A stretch of 13,182 nt of DNA, taken from positions 1 to 13,182 of the forward strand of contig DBXH01000046.1 in NCBI GenBank assembly GCA_002309335.1, given 5' to 3'. A program made the position numbers and the translations under genes. The DNA is from Bacteroidales bacterium UBA1217. GTDB taxonomy: Bacteria > Bacteroidota > Bacteroidia > Bacteroidales > P3. The notes under the pieces were generated by a model that worked only from the letters and a program-made list of their open reading frames with translations, ran no database searches and was not told the DNA's origin. Numbering within the stretch: the first letter of the stretch is position 1; each line of letters starts with the position of its first letter. This document shows, piece by piece, positions 1 to 6,029 of this stretch.

Positions 1-66
<66 letters not shown>

Positions 67-101
67 CTGATCTTTAACAAATTAAATAAATTTATTAAGT
101 A

Positions 102-461
102 ATGGTAAAACAATACGAAACCGTTTTCATTGTAACTCCCGTTTTGTCTGAAGAACAGATGAAGGAAACGGTAAAAAAGTACACAGACTTGCTGACCGAG
201 AAAGGTGCAGAAATAGTCTACACAAACAACTGGGGTATGCGTAAGTTAGCCTACCCGATTAAGAAAAAATCTTCTGGATTCTATTATCTCATTGAATTCA
301 AGGCAGAAGGCAATGTTATTGCTGACCTTGAAGTGGCTTACAAGCGCGATGAGCGTCTGCTCCGTTTCTTGACGGTGTCGCTCGACAAGCACGCTATTGC
401 TTACAATGAGAAGAAACGCGCTGCCAAACAGAACCCCGTAGAGGCTCCTGCAGAGGCTTAA
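102..461 (+). CDS. rpsF: 30S ribosomal protein bS6
   Basis: The 119-residue product is bS6, a small-subunit platform protein that pairs with bS18. The N-terminus (MVKQYETVFIVTP) and the central region around WGMRKLAYPI are family signatures. The tail after about residue 100 is basic and then Pro/Glu/Ala-rich, as is common for bS6. The gene is first in an rpsF-rpsR-rplI cluster, the usual Bacteroidota order without ssb or priB between them. It ends with tandem stops TAA TAA. No Shine-Dalgarno precedes the start; the upstream bases are A/T-rich, as expected in this phylum. In Flavobacterium ribosomes bS6, bS18 and bS21 together sequester the anti-Shine-Dalgarno tail of 16S rRNA (published cryo-EM work), which is relevant to the Shine-Dalgarno before rplI. 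Confidence 0.97.
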   Translation: MVKQYETVFIVTPVLSEEQMKETVKKYTDLLTEKGAEIVYTNNWGMRKLAYPIKKKSSGFYYLIEFKAEGNVIADLEVAYKRDERLLRFLTVSLDKHAIAYNEKKRAAKQNPVEAPAEA

Positions 462-508
462 TAAATTATTGTTCGCGCGTAATTGTTTAACTACAAAAAA
501 ATAGAATT

Positions 509-775
509 ATGGCTAACGAAAGTGAAATCAAATATTTGACCCCAATTGCTGTCGAGACACAGCGTAAGAAATATTGCCGTTTTAAAAAGCTCGGCATCAA
601 GTATATCGACTATAAGGACGCCGATTTCCTGCTGAAGTTCGTAAACGAGCAGGGTAAAATCCTTCCCCGTCGCATCACCGGTACTTCCAACAAGTACCAG
701 AAGAAAGTTTCGCAGGCAATCAAGCGTGCCCGCCATCTGGCTTTGCTGCCCTATGTTGCCGATTGTTTAAAGTAA
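509..775 (+). CDS. rpsR: 30S ribosomal protein bS18
   Basis: This 88-residue protein is bS18, which binds the 30S platform with bS6. Family hallmarks are KKYCRFKKLGIKYIDYKDADFL near residues 20-41, the LPRRITGTSNKYQKKVSQAIKRAR region near 52-74, and a C-terminus ending ALLPYVADCLK; segments are given here as separate family blocks. The length is normal. It lies 47 bases after rpsF and 18 bases before rplI, so the three genes are very likely co-transcribed. The sequence before its ATG is A-rich and has no Shine-Dalgarno, whereas the next gene has a perfect one. Confidence 0.97.
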   Translation: MANESEIKYLTPIAVETQRKKYCRFKKLGIKYIDYKDADFLLKFVNEQGKILPRRITGTSNKYQKKVSQAIKRARHLALLPYVADCLK

Positions 776-778
776 TCA

Positions 779-796
779 AAGGAGGAAGAATCAATG
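779..796 (+). promoter_or_regulatory. Strong Shine-Dalgarno before rplI
   Basis: AAGGAGG at 779-785 matches seven consecutive positions complementary to the canonical 16S anti-Shine-Dalgarno. It stands eight bases before the rplI ATG (794-796), which is ideal spacing. It begins three bases after the rpsR stop codon. No other gene start I inspected in this window has a comparable site; the nearest is a weak AAGGA before the 6413 gene. That makes this element unusual for a Bacteroidota genome and a candidate for translational regulation or coupling. Confidence 0.85.
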
Positions 797-1264
797 GAAA
801 TTATACTGAAACAAGACGTTATCAATCTGGGATATAAGGACGATATCGTGACCGTAAAGAACGGCTACGCCAACAATTACCTCCTCCCGCAGGGTCTGGC
901 TATCATTGCTACTCCCGCTAACAAGAAAATGCACGAAGAAACGCTGCGTCAGCGCGCTTTCAAAGAGGAAAAGCTCCGCAAGGATGCTGAAACTCTCAAG
1001 GCTGCTCTCGATGGCAAGAGCGTTCGCATCGCCACCAAGGTAGGTGAGAACGGTCAGCTCTTTGGCTCGGTCAACAACATCCAGGTTTCAGAGGCTCTGA
1101 AGGCTCAGCACAACTACGATGTGGATCGTAAGAAAATTGTTGTCGACGGTTCAAAAATTAAAGAGGTCGGCACTTACAATGCAGTTGTTAACATCTATCG
1201 CGACATTAAGGCTACACTTACCCTTGATGTAGTGAACGAGGACGCTGCTCCTGCTGAGGCATAA
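794..1264 (+). CDS. rplI: 50S ribosomal protein bL9
   Basis: This 156-residue protein is bL9, an elongated two-domain protein of the large subunit that binds 23S rRNA near the L1 stalk base. The N-terminal RNA-binding domain is clear: MEIILKQDVINLGYKDD, then VKNGYANNYLLPQGLA around residues 21-36. A charged connecting helix follows at roughly 43-75. The C-terminal domain contains GENGQLFGSVNN near residues 84-95, a typical bL9 block. The start is fixed by the N-terminal homology and the Shine-Dalgarno eight bases upstream. It is the last gene of the cluster, followed by a strong hairpin terminator. Confidence 0.97.
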   Translation: MEIILKQDVINLGYKDDIVTVKNGYANNYLLPQGLAIIATPANKKMHEETLRQRAFKEEKLRKDAETLKAALDGKSVRIATKVGENGQLFGSVNNIQVSEALKAQHNYDVDRKKIVVDGSKIKEVGTYNAVVNIYRDIKATLTLDVVNEDAAPAEA

Positions 1265-1322
1265 GTTCAAAGCAGAATTGAATTAGAAAAGTTTTCTTTT
1301 TCATAGTACAATTTTTAGGTTG

Positions 1323-1353
1323 GCATCCCTACGTGAGTAGGGATGCTTTTTTT
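1323..1353 (+). terminator. Intrinsic terminator of rpsF-rpsR-rplI
   Basis: A perfect 10-bp stem, GCATCCCTAC (1323-1332) with GTAGGGATGC (1337-1346), encloses a GTGA tetraloop and is followed by seven T residues (1347-1353). The T-tract overlaps the stop codon of the convergent minus-strand lipoprotein gene (1352-1354). On the minus strand the hairpin is followed by few U residues, so it is mainly a plus-strand terminator. Confidence 0.93.
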
Positions 1354-1774
1354 ATTCTTTAATTACCCAACCGCTCTCGGAGAGAATCAGTTTGTCGCTA
1401 TCTTCTTTTTCTTCCCCGTTGCCAAAAATATATTTTACTGTGACTTTGGCACTTTGACCGTCTTCGGAGATTTCTTCACCAAGAATTTCATAGTCTTTTA
1501 GTCCGCCGTTGGCTTCGTAGACCATCTCTATCAAAGCAGCCATCTGAGTAATCTCTTCTTCGGATGCTTCTTTTGCATTAGGCATATACTGTATCACACC
1601 TTTGTAGTCTTTGTCTTTGAGCTGTTTTAGAGCTTTTCCCATTACATCCGATGGGGAGTCTTTCTTGTTAACCGTCGTTGAAGCGTCAGAAGATCCGCCC
1701 GACTGTCCGCAGCTGACAAATGCTAAACTGCACGCCATTATTGCAGCAAAAAGGAAAATAATTGTTTTTTTCAT
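1352..1774 (-). CDS. Small lipoprotein, DUF4878-like
   Basis: The 140-residue product starts with a lipoprotein signal: Lys-Lys, a hydrophobic core, and a lipobox ending FVSC with the lipidated cysteine at residue 22. A Gly/Ser-rich tether follows at 23-40. The folded part begins with SPSDVMGKALKQLKDKDYKG and ends with sequence on KVTVKYIFGNGEEKEDSDKL, a layout resembling DUF4878 (NTF2/lumazine-binding-like) lipoproteins common in Bacteroidales. That family call rests on recognition only. The residues just after Cys22 (GQSGG) lack the acidic surface-export signal, so a periplasm-facing location is more likely. It is a single gene lying between the rplI terminator and the hbd terminator; its own promoter is not obvious. 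Confidence 0.85.
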   Translation of the reverse strand: MKKTIIFLFAAIMACSLAFVSCGQSGGSSDASTTVNKKDSPSDVMGKALKQLKDKDYKGVIQYMPNAKEASEEEITQMAALIEMVYEANGGLKDYEILGEEISEDGQSAKVTVKYIFGNGEEKEDSDKLILSESGWVIKE

Positions 1775-1811
1775 TGTAAATGTGTTTTAAGGGTTTATAA
1801 GTTTGTTTTAT

Positions 1812-1851
1812 AAAAGAAAAGTGCTTGTAAAAATGCAAGCACTTTTCTTTT
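1812..1851 (-). terminator. Intrinsic terminator of crt-hbd
   Basis: On the minus strand, AAAAGAAAAGTGCTTG (1851-1836) pairs perfectly with CAAGCACTTTTCTTTT (1827-1812) across an eight-base loop. The stem is 16 bp, with an A-rich 5' arm and a U-rich 3' arm, so the U-tract forms part of the stem. It starts about 15 bases after the hbd stop, in the right place to end the crt-hbd transcript before the lipoprotein gene. Confidence 0.85.
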
Positions 1852-1865
1852 CGGGGTATTGTTAA

Positions 1866-2702
1866 TCAATATTTGAAGAATCCTTCGCCAGTCTTGCGGC
1901 CAAGTAGACCAGCGCGGACCATCTTGCGCAACAGCGGGTGAGGACGGTATTTCGGATCACCGAACTCTTTGTAGAGGACTTCCATAATGGCCAAGTTGAC
2001 ATCATTGCCGATAAGGTCGGCCAATGCGAGAGGTCCCATCGGGTGGTTGGCGCCGAGCATCATACATTTGTCAATGTCTTCAGCAGTGGCGATACCGTCG
2101 GCCAATATGCCGCAAGCTTCGTTTATCATCGGGATAAGGATGCGGTTTACAACAAAGCCAGGAGCTTCTTTTACCTCGACAGGCTGTTTTCCAATGCTGG
2201 TGGCGAGATCGATGATGCATTTGCAAACCTCGTCACTTGTCAGCTGGCCACGGATGACCTCGACCAGTGCCATACGATCGGCGGGATTGAAGAAGTGCAT
2301 TCCGATAAACTGAGCAGGACGACTTGTAGCGGCTGCTATTTCGGTGATGCTAAGCGAACTGCTGTTGGTGGCGAAGATGGCTTCGGGCTTGCAGATTTTG
2401 TCAAGTTCGGAAAAAACATCTTTCTTGAGCTGCATCTCTTCGACTGCGGCCTCAATTACGAGGTCGGCATCGGCGAAGGTGGCATAGTCGGTGGTGGTGG
2501 TGATGTTAGCCAGCAGAGCATCGACGGCTTCTTGAGTCATTTTGCCTTTTTCAACGAGTTTGGCATACGATTTTGCTATTGAACCCATAGCCTTGTCAAG
2601 GCTTGCCTGGGTGCGGCTTTTCATTACAACGGGCATCTTGGCGGCAAAAGCTTTGACAATGCCTTTTGCCATTGTGCCGGTTCCGATAACGTAGATTTTC
2701 AT
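1866..2702 (-). CDS. hbd: 3-hydroxybutyryl-CoA dehydrogenase
   Basis: This 278-residue enzyme interconverts acetoacetyl-CoA and 3-hydroxybutyryl-CoA with NAD(P)H, in the cytoplasm. The Rossmann motif near the start reads IGTGTMAKG (residues 6-14), with Ala12 where Gly is usual. The catalytic region has NSSSLSITE (113-121) and GMHFFNPADRMALVEV, which supplies His136 and Glu148. The C-terminal domain has APGFVVNRILIPMINEA, GANHPMGPL and a terminal GRKTGEGFFKY. The length and motifs match the clostridial Hbd type very closely. At the end of strand beta-2, where many NAD-dependent homologues have Asp, this protein reads VVMKSRTQ. It follows crt after a 61-base gap with no terminator, so the two are likely one operon. 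Thiolase and butyryl-CoA dehydrogenase genes are not in the window. Confidence 0.95.
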   Translation of the reverse strand: MKIYVIGTGTMAKGIVKAFAAKMPVVMKSRTQASLDKAMGSIAKSYAKLVEKGKMTQEAVDALLANITTTTDYATFADADLVIEAAVEEMQLKKDVFSELDKICKPEAIFATNSSSLSITEIAAATSRPAQFIGMHFFNPADRMALVEVIRGQLTSDEVCKCIIDLATSIGKQPVEVKEAPGFVVNRILIPMINEACGILADGIATAEDIDKCMMLGANHPMGPLALADLIGNDVNLAIMEVLYKEFGDPKYRPHPLLRKMVRAGLLGRKTGEGFFKY

Positions 2703-2763
2703 TGTGATAATATTTTTGTTTAGTTTTATTTTAAAGTTTCGCGTTTTTAAAGGCTAAGGTCAT

Positions 2764-3543
2764 TTATTTCCCTTGAAATTCGCATTTCCCTTTGTTGAGG
2801 AATGCCGCCATGCCGTTCTTTTGGTCTTCGGTGTTGAAACAACGTCCGAAGACAGCGCTCTCGTTCATTATAGCATCATCTGCGGACATATCCCATTCAT
2901 CGTTTATGCATAGTTTTGCGGCTTTCACGGCGAGAGGAGCGTTAGTGGCAATCTTAGTAGCCATTTCCATAGCTTTTTCCATCAATTCGGCTTGAGGATA
3001 GACAGCGTTGACCAGACCTATTCTCAATGCTTCGTCGGCCTTGACGGTGCGGCCGGTATATATGAGCTCTTTGGCCATCCCCATACCGATTAGGCGTGCC
3101 AGGCGTACGGTGCCACTGAAGCCGGGAATAATACCCAGTCCCACTTCTGGTTGGCCGAAACGGGCGTTGTCGCTGCAGATTCGTATGTCGCAGGCCATAG
3201 CCAGCTCGCAACCACCACCTAGGGCAAAGCCGTTGACAGCGGCGATGACGGGCACGGACAATGTCTCTATCTTGCGGAAGACAGAAGCTCCGCGACTGCC
3301 AAAGGTCTGTCCCTGCAACATATTGAGGTTAGCCATCTCGCTGATGTCGGCTCCTGCAACAAAACTTTTTCCTCCATCGCCCGTGATGATAAGGCAACGG
3401 TATTTGTTGCAGTCAAAATGTGATAGGTAGTCGTCCATCTCTTTCAGAATGGCGCTGTTGAGTGCATTGAGGCTCTTGGGAGCGCTGATGGTGAGGATGC
3501 TGATATTGCCCTCGGTTGCTATTTTTAGAAAAGTATATTCCAT
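2764..3543 (-). CDS. crt: Enoyl-CoA hydratase / crotonase
   Basis: This is a crotonase-fold enzyme (259 residues from the chosen start) that hydrates crotonyl-CoA to 3-hydroxybutyryl-CoA. The oxyanion-hole segments are FVAGADISEM (61-70) and NGFALGGGCELAMACD (104-119). Both catalytic acids of true hydratases are present: Glu113 in GGGCE and Glu133 in FGQPEVGLG, twenty residues apart as in the family. FSTEDQK-like sequence (FNTEDQK) near the C-terminus also fits clostridial Crt. I chose the ATG at 3543 over one at 3576: it gives the usual length, and a perfect -7 promoter box covers the upstream ATG, placing transcription start after it. It leads the crt-hbd pair, whose reactions are consecutive in butyrate-type or crotonyl-CoA metabolism; the direction in this organism is not shown. 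Confidence 0.94.
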   Translation of the reverse strand: MEYTFLKIATEGNISILTISAPKSLNALNSAILKEMDDYLSHFDCNKYRCLIITGDGGKSFVAGADISEMANLNMLQGQTFGSRGASVFRKIETLSVPVIAAVNGFALGGGCELAMACDIRICSDNARFGQPEVGLGIIPGFSGTVRLARLIGMGMAKELIYTGRTVKADEALRIGLVNAVYPQAELMEKAMEMATKIATNAPLAVKAAKLCINDEWDMSADDAIMNESAVFGRCFNTEDQKNGMAAFLNKGKCEFQGK

Positions 3544-3573
3544 AATTGTAAAGATTGCTTTCTTACGAGGATG

Positions 3574-3581
3574 CAAATTTA
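3574..3581 (-). promoter_or_regulatory. Candidate Bacteroidota -7 promoter box for crt-hbd
   Basis: The minus strand reads TAAATTTG here, a full match to the Bacteroidales house-keeping -7 consensus TAnnTTTG. Transcription would start near 3567, giving a leader of about 24 bases before the ATG at 3543. A convincing -33 TTTG at the usual distance is not seen, so the assignment is tentative. Confidence 0.5.
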
Positions 3582-3633
3582 CGCTTTTTTTCCGATACAG
3601 ATGTTAATTTTGAGTAAATATGATTTAAGTAAG

Positions 3634-3665
3634 AGAAAACCAAGAGTTTAAATAGATGGTTTTCT
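3634..3665 (-). terminator. Possible terminator after the sigma-factor operon
   Basis: On the minus strand AGAAAACCA (3665-3657) can pair with TGGTTTTCT (3642-3634) over a 14-base A/T-rich loop. The U-rich 3' arm continues as CTTACTT. It lies about 55 bases after the stop of the barrel protein. The stem is only 9 bp and A/T-rich, so support is weak. The rest of 3582-3720 shows no gene. Confidence 0.35.
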
Positions 3666-3720
3666 TGTGAAAATGAAATAATAATGCTTGGGGAATGCGG
3701 CTTTGTGTTATGTTTTTTGC

Positions 3721-4884
3721 TTAGAATCCTATCTCTATGCCTATTTCGTGGAGTGAACTCGAGGTGTAAAGCGACAGAAGGTTGGCTGTAAGGCTTAGGC
3801 GACGTATGAACCCGCGAGGGAAAGCAAACCCCAAGCCCATAGTAAGTCGCCAGGGGTTGAGGACAGGCCTGTTTCCTGTCTGGATTCCGATGGGACGCGA
3901 GGTGGCTATACTGTGTGACGGGGTTATGCTCATATTCCATCCATAATCTGTGCCTTCGGGCCTGAAGTTGAAAATGAGTGGCATACTGGCATAGAGGCTT
4001 AAGGTGTTGTAGGACTCGGGCTCACCGACGGTATTGATGGAGATTATGCTATTTCCATCTATGCCATCTGCTGTTCCGATATGGTATGTAGTCGCCTCTG
4101 CTTGATAGGAGTAGCCGCTAAGTCCTATGCCGACTTCCAGACCCTGCCGGTTGCCCAAAGGTATTGAGTAGTTTACGCCGACATTTGCGGCAAGTGTAGT
4201 GTTAGGCGATATACGGATAAAGTTTTCCTCATTACTATTGTTAAAAGTATTTGACGACATTGTAAATATTTCGTCTGTGGCATTATCGTTACCTATTTTG
4301 GGTAATGCAGAGGCTCCAACAGACGCGGTGAAATGGAACCGCTTGCCTTCGTTGTAGGGATGTTGTACAACAGGATTGTCTGCCAAAAGTATAGATTCGT
4401 TATCAATTGGCTGGATGACTGGCAGGATAGTCTCCACGGGACTCTGAGTATTTGTATAAAGAGTGTCTATATCGTCGGGTTGCGGTGTGACTGCGAGTTG
4501 CAAGGGTTCGGTTGTTTTGCAGAGCGTATCGTCCTTGTCTTGTGTTGGTTCTGGCAAGGGTGGGGTAGTGGATGCTGTGTAGACCGGCTGCTTTGTGTTA
4601 CGATGCGAGGTAGTGGGAATGCTTTGTAGAGAAGGCTCCTGGCTGGGCGTTTGCGGGATAGTGGGACTGTCCTGCTGTGCAACAATGGCATTGTCCGCAT
4701 GCTGCGGCGTTGCAAGTCGGTGTACCGACCATATAGTCGTGGCAAGCAATAAGACCGAGCAAACCATTAGGGCTCGCCGTTTCTGCCGTCGTGCCAATCT
4801 ATGCAGACTGTCGGCGGCCTGCTGTTGCTGCCGTTGGTCGGCACCATATTGTTGCAATATTTTCTCTATATCGTACTGTTTCAC
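3721..4884 (-). CDS. Transmembrane protein with C-terminal outer-membrane-barrel-like domain; putative anti-sigma partner
   Basis: The 387-residue product has four visible parts. Residues 1-37 are polar, Gln-rich and end in a basic patch (RRQKRR). Residues 38-54 form one hydrophobic helix. Residues about 60-180 are a Pro/Thr/Gln/Asp-rich linker. From about 182 the sequence alternates polar and hydrophobic residues in strands (RFHFTASVG, LAANVGVNYSIPL, LEVGIGLSGYSY, LSLYASMPLIFNF, LTMGLGFAFP) and ends IGIEIGF, with the terminal Phe typical of outer-membrane barrels. There is no cleavable signal peptide. The start is GTG, 23 bases after the sigma-factor stop, so the pair is co-transcribed. By position and topology it could act as an anti-sigma factor spanning the envelope. 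I recognise this sigma-plus-barrel arrangement from other Bacteroidales, but I know of no established function. A plain membrane protein of unknown role remains possible. Confidence 0.75.
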   Translation of the reverse strand: MKQYDIEKILQQYGADQRQQQQAADSLHRLARRQKRRALMVCSVLLLATTIWSVHRLATPQHADNAIVAQQDSPTIPQTPSQEPSLQSIPTTSHRNTKQPVYTASTTPPLPEPTQDKDDTLCKTTEPLQLAVTPQPDDIDTLYTNTQSPVETILPVIQPIDNESILLADNPVVQHPYNEGKRFHFTASVGASALPKIGNDNATDEIFTMSSNTFNNSNEENFIRISPNTTLAANVGVNYSIPLGNRQGLEVGIGLSGYSYQAEATTYHIGTADGIDGNSIISINTVGEPESYNTLSLYASMPLIFNFRPEGTDYGWNMSITPSHSIATSRPIGIQTGNRPVLNPWRLTMGLGFAFPRGFIRRLSLTANLLSLYTSSSLHEIGIEIGF

Positions 4885-4907
4885 TGTGTGATGGTGTTGC
4901 TGTGTGG

Positions 4908-5357
4908 TTAATTTTCAGATGTCAGTTTGCTTCTAAGCGTGGCGTAGGCTCGACTCAGCAGTGTGCTTACGTTGGTCTCGCTGAGGCTTGTCTGCTGCGC
5001 AATTTCGTGAATGGTCATCTGCTTTATATATTTCATCTCAATTATTTGCTGCTGTTGTTTCGGTAGTAAGGCTATAGCTTGTTCCAATTGTTTGTATCGT
5101 TGTTCGGTGTCGTATGAGTCATCTTCGTATTGATGAATGTATATTTCTGATGATGCGGCATCAATTATTTTTTGCCTCTGTTTGTCGCGGCGCAGCATAT
5201 CTATGCAATAGTTATGCAACGAGCGTATACTGAACCCCTGTGGGTCTTTCATCAGTCCCAACCGCCACCGCATACGCCACAGCCTCACAAAAGTCTCCTG
5301 TACGGCGTCGTTTGCGAGGTCGTCGTCGTGCAGAATCGCTGCAGCCATTCGTCTCAT
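4908..5357 (-). CDS. ECF-type RNA polymerase sigma factor (annotated from first ATG; N-terminus probably longer)
   Basis: Region 2 is recognisable as LANDAVQETFVRLW, the core-binding and -10-recognition helix of ECF sigma factors. Region 4 near the C-terminus reads LPKQQQQIIEMKYIKQMT followed by the helix-turn-helix IHEIAQQTSLSETNVSTLLSRA, which recognises the -35 element. From the first ATG (5357) the protein is 149 residues and lacks the first helix of region 2. The same frame stays open upstream to a stop at 5421-5423, and reads NTEQFINNIVSLQPT just before that ATG, which resembles a genuine sigma N-terminus. No ATG, GTG or TTG exists in that extension; the codon where Met is expected is ATA (5405-5403). 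It lies between a lipoprotein gene and the barrel protein on one minus-strand operon, and probably controls the divergent promoters at 5931-6015. Confidence 0.88.
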   Translation of the reverse strand: MRRMAAAILHDDDLANDAVQETFVRLWRMRWRLGLMKDPQGFSIRSLHNYCIDMLRRDKQRQKIIDAASSEIYIHQYEDDSYDTEQRYKQLEQAIALLPKQQQQIIEMKYIKQMTIHEIAQQTSLSETNVSTLLSRAYATLRSKLTSEN

Positions 5358-5455
5358 AGTGGGTTGCAGCGAGACAATGTTGTTTATGAACTGCTCGGTA
5401 TTTATTTTGTTTAAATTGTATTAGATGGTTTTCGGTATTAGGAATAGGATATGGC

Positions 5456-5908
5456 TTATTCAAATGTTTGCTGATAGACAGTAGCCAAATGTGGTGCGCC
5501 GCAGATGAGACTTTCTACTTTGATTACCAGCGTGAAAGGGCTGAAGGGAAGGCTGTTTATCTGAAATGAGTTGTCATATAGGCAAATGCAGTTGGTTATT
5601 CCCTGTTCGCCCACGTGCTCCACAACGGTCACGACATTTCCAGTCATTTCCACGGTAGTTATGATGATAGGTTCTCCGCAGTCAAGCGTCATATTGTAAT
5701 GAGCGACCTGCATCGGATTGCCGTCGCCAGGCCATGAAACTACAATCGAGTCAGTGTTCATATCCTTTGCAGCCAGTTTATCGGTATTGGTGTGGCATCC
5801 CGAAACGTTGACGTTGGAAATGTAAGGTATTTCGGGATTGTCCTTTTCGCAAGCCCAAAGCATTGCGATAATGATTGTGGCAGCAGCCAATATCCTTAAA
5901 TGTTTCAT
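5456..5908 (-). CDS. Small cysteine-rich lipoprotein, probably surface-exposed
   Basis: The 150-residue product begins with a lipoprotein signal peptide and a lipobox ending LWAC, with lipidated Cys20. The following residues EKDNPE are charged, resembling the Bacteroidota export signal that sends lipoproteins to the cell surface. The mature part has five further cysteines (38, 77, 107, 109, 136), including a CIC pair in NCICLYDNSF. The pattern of short beta-strand-like segments resembles small Bacteroidales lipoproteins of unknown function. It is the first gene of the minus-strand operon with the sigma factor and barrel protein, and its ATG lies about 19 bases after the predicted start point of the minus-facing ECF promoter. 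I cannot name a family with confidence. Confidence 0.8.
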   Translation of the reverse strand: MKHLRILAAATIIIAMLWACEKDNPEIPYISNVNVSGCHTNTDKLAAKDMNTDSIVVSWPGDGNPMQVAHYNMTLDCGEPIIITTVEMTGNVVTVVEHVGEQGITNCICLYDNSFQINSLPFSPFTLVIKVESLICGAPHLATVYQQTFE

Positions 5909-5930
5909 ATTGATTATTTTTTTGTTCTCC

Positions 5931-6015
5931 TATATAACGCACAAACTTGAAAAATGTCACAGCAAAAGAAAAATAATTTTTTTTTGTGACATTTCAGTAT
6001 GCTGTGCGTTATATA
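5931..6015. promoter_or_regulatory. Divergent pair of identical bipartite elements, predicted ECF promoters
   Basis: Two copies of TGTGACATTT-N8-TGTGCGTTATATA face outward. The plus copy uses 5985-5994 and 6003-6015; the minus copy uses 5961-5952 and 5943-5931. Both arms are identical, while the eight-base spacers (cagtatgc and ttcaagtt) differ. Conserved ends with a free spacer is how a -35/-10 promoter behaves. Taking TGTGAC as -35 and CGTTAT as -10 leaves 16 bases between them, normal for ECF promoters, whose -10 often contains CGT. Start points would fall near 6019 and 5927, giving short leaders to the ATGs at 6030 and 5908. The 23 bases between the two -35 boxes are A/T-rich. An extended cruciform or dimeric operator is the alternative reading. 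Confidence 0.72.
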
Positions 6016-6029
6016 TTAAACAACGCAAA

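Noticed and set aside
87..94. TAAATTTA as a promoter box for rpsF
   Set aside because: It lacks the last G of the consensus and would start transcription almost at the ATG; read-through from upstream of the tRNA is more likely.
1938..2582. 214-residue open frame opposite hbd
   Set aside because: It lies wholly antisense to a gene with complete family motifs, and its translation shows no recognisable domain; it is a by-product of hbd codon use.
3544..3576. ATG at 3576 as start of crt
   Set aside because: It adds 11 residues absent from the family, and the -7 box TAAATTTG covers that ATG, so it is unlikely to be in the transcript.
3563..3940. 125-residue minus-strand frame overlapping the end of the barrel gene
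   Set aside because: The barrel frame continues to a normal outer-membrane C-terminus through this stretch; the alternative frame is low-quality sequence without motifs.
5931..6015. Simple cruciform or terminator hairpin
   Set aside because: The arms are interrupted by unpaired eight-base segments of equal length, and there are gene starts, not ends, on both sides; a pair of divergent promoters explains all features better.
5838..6029. Upstream extension of the 6030 lipoprotein frame
   Set aside because: The extension crosses the divergent promoter elements and overlaps the opposite gene; the lipoprotein signal starts at 6030, and the predicted transcript begins near 6019.
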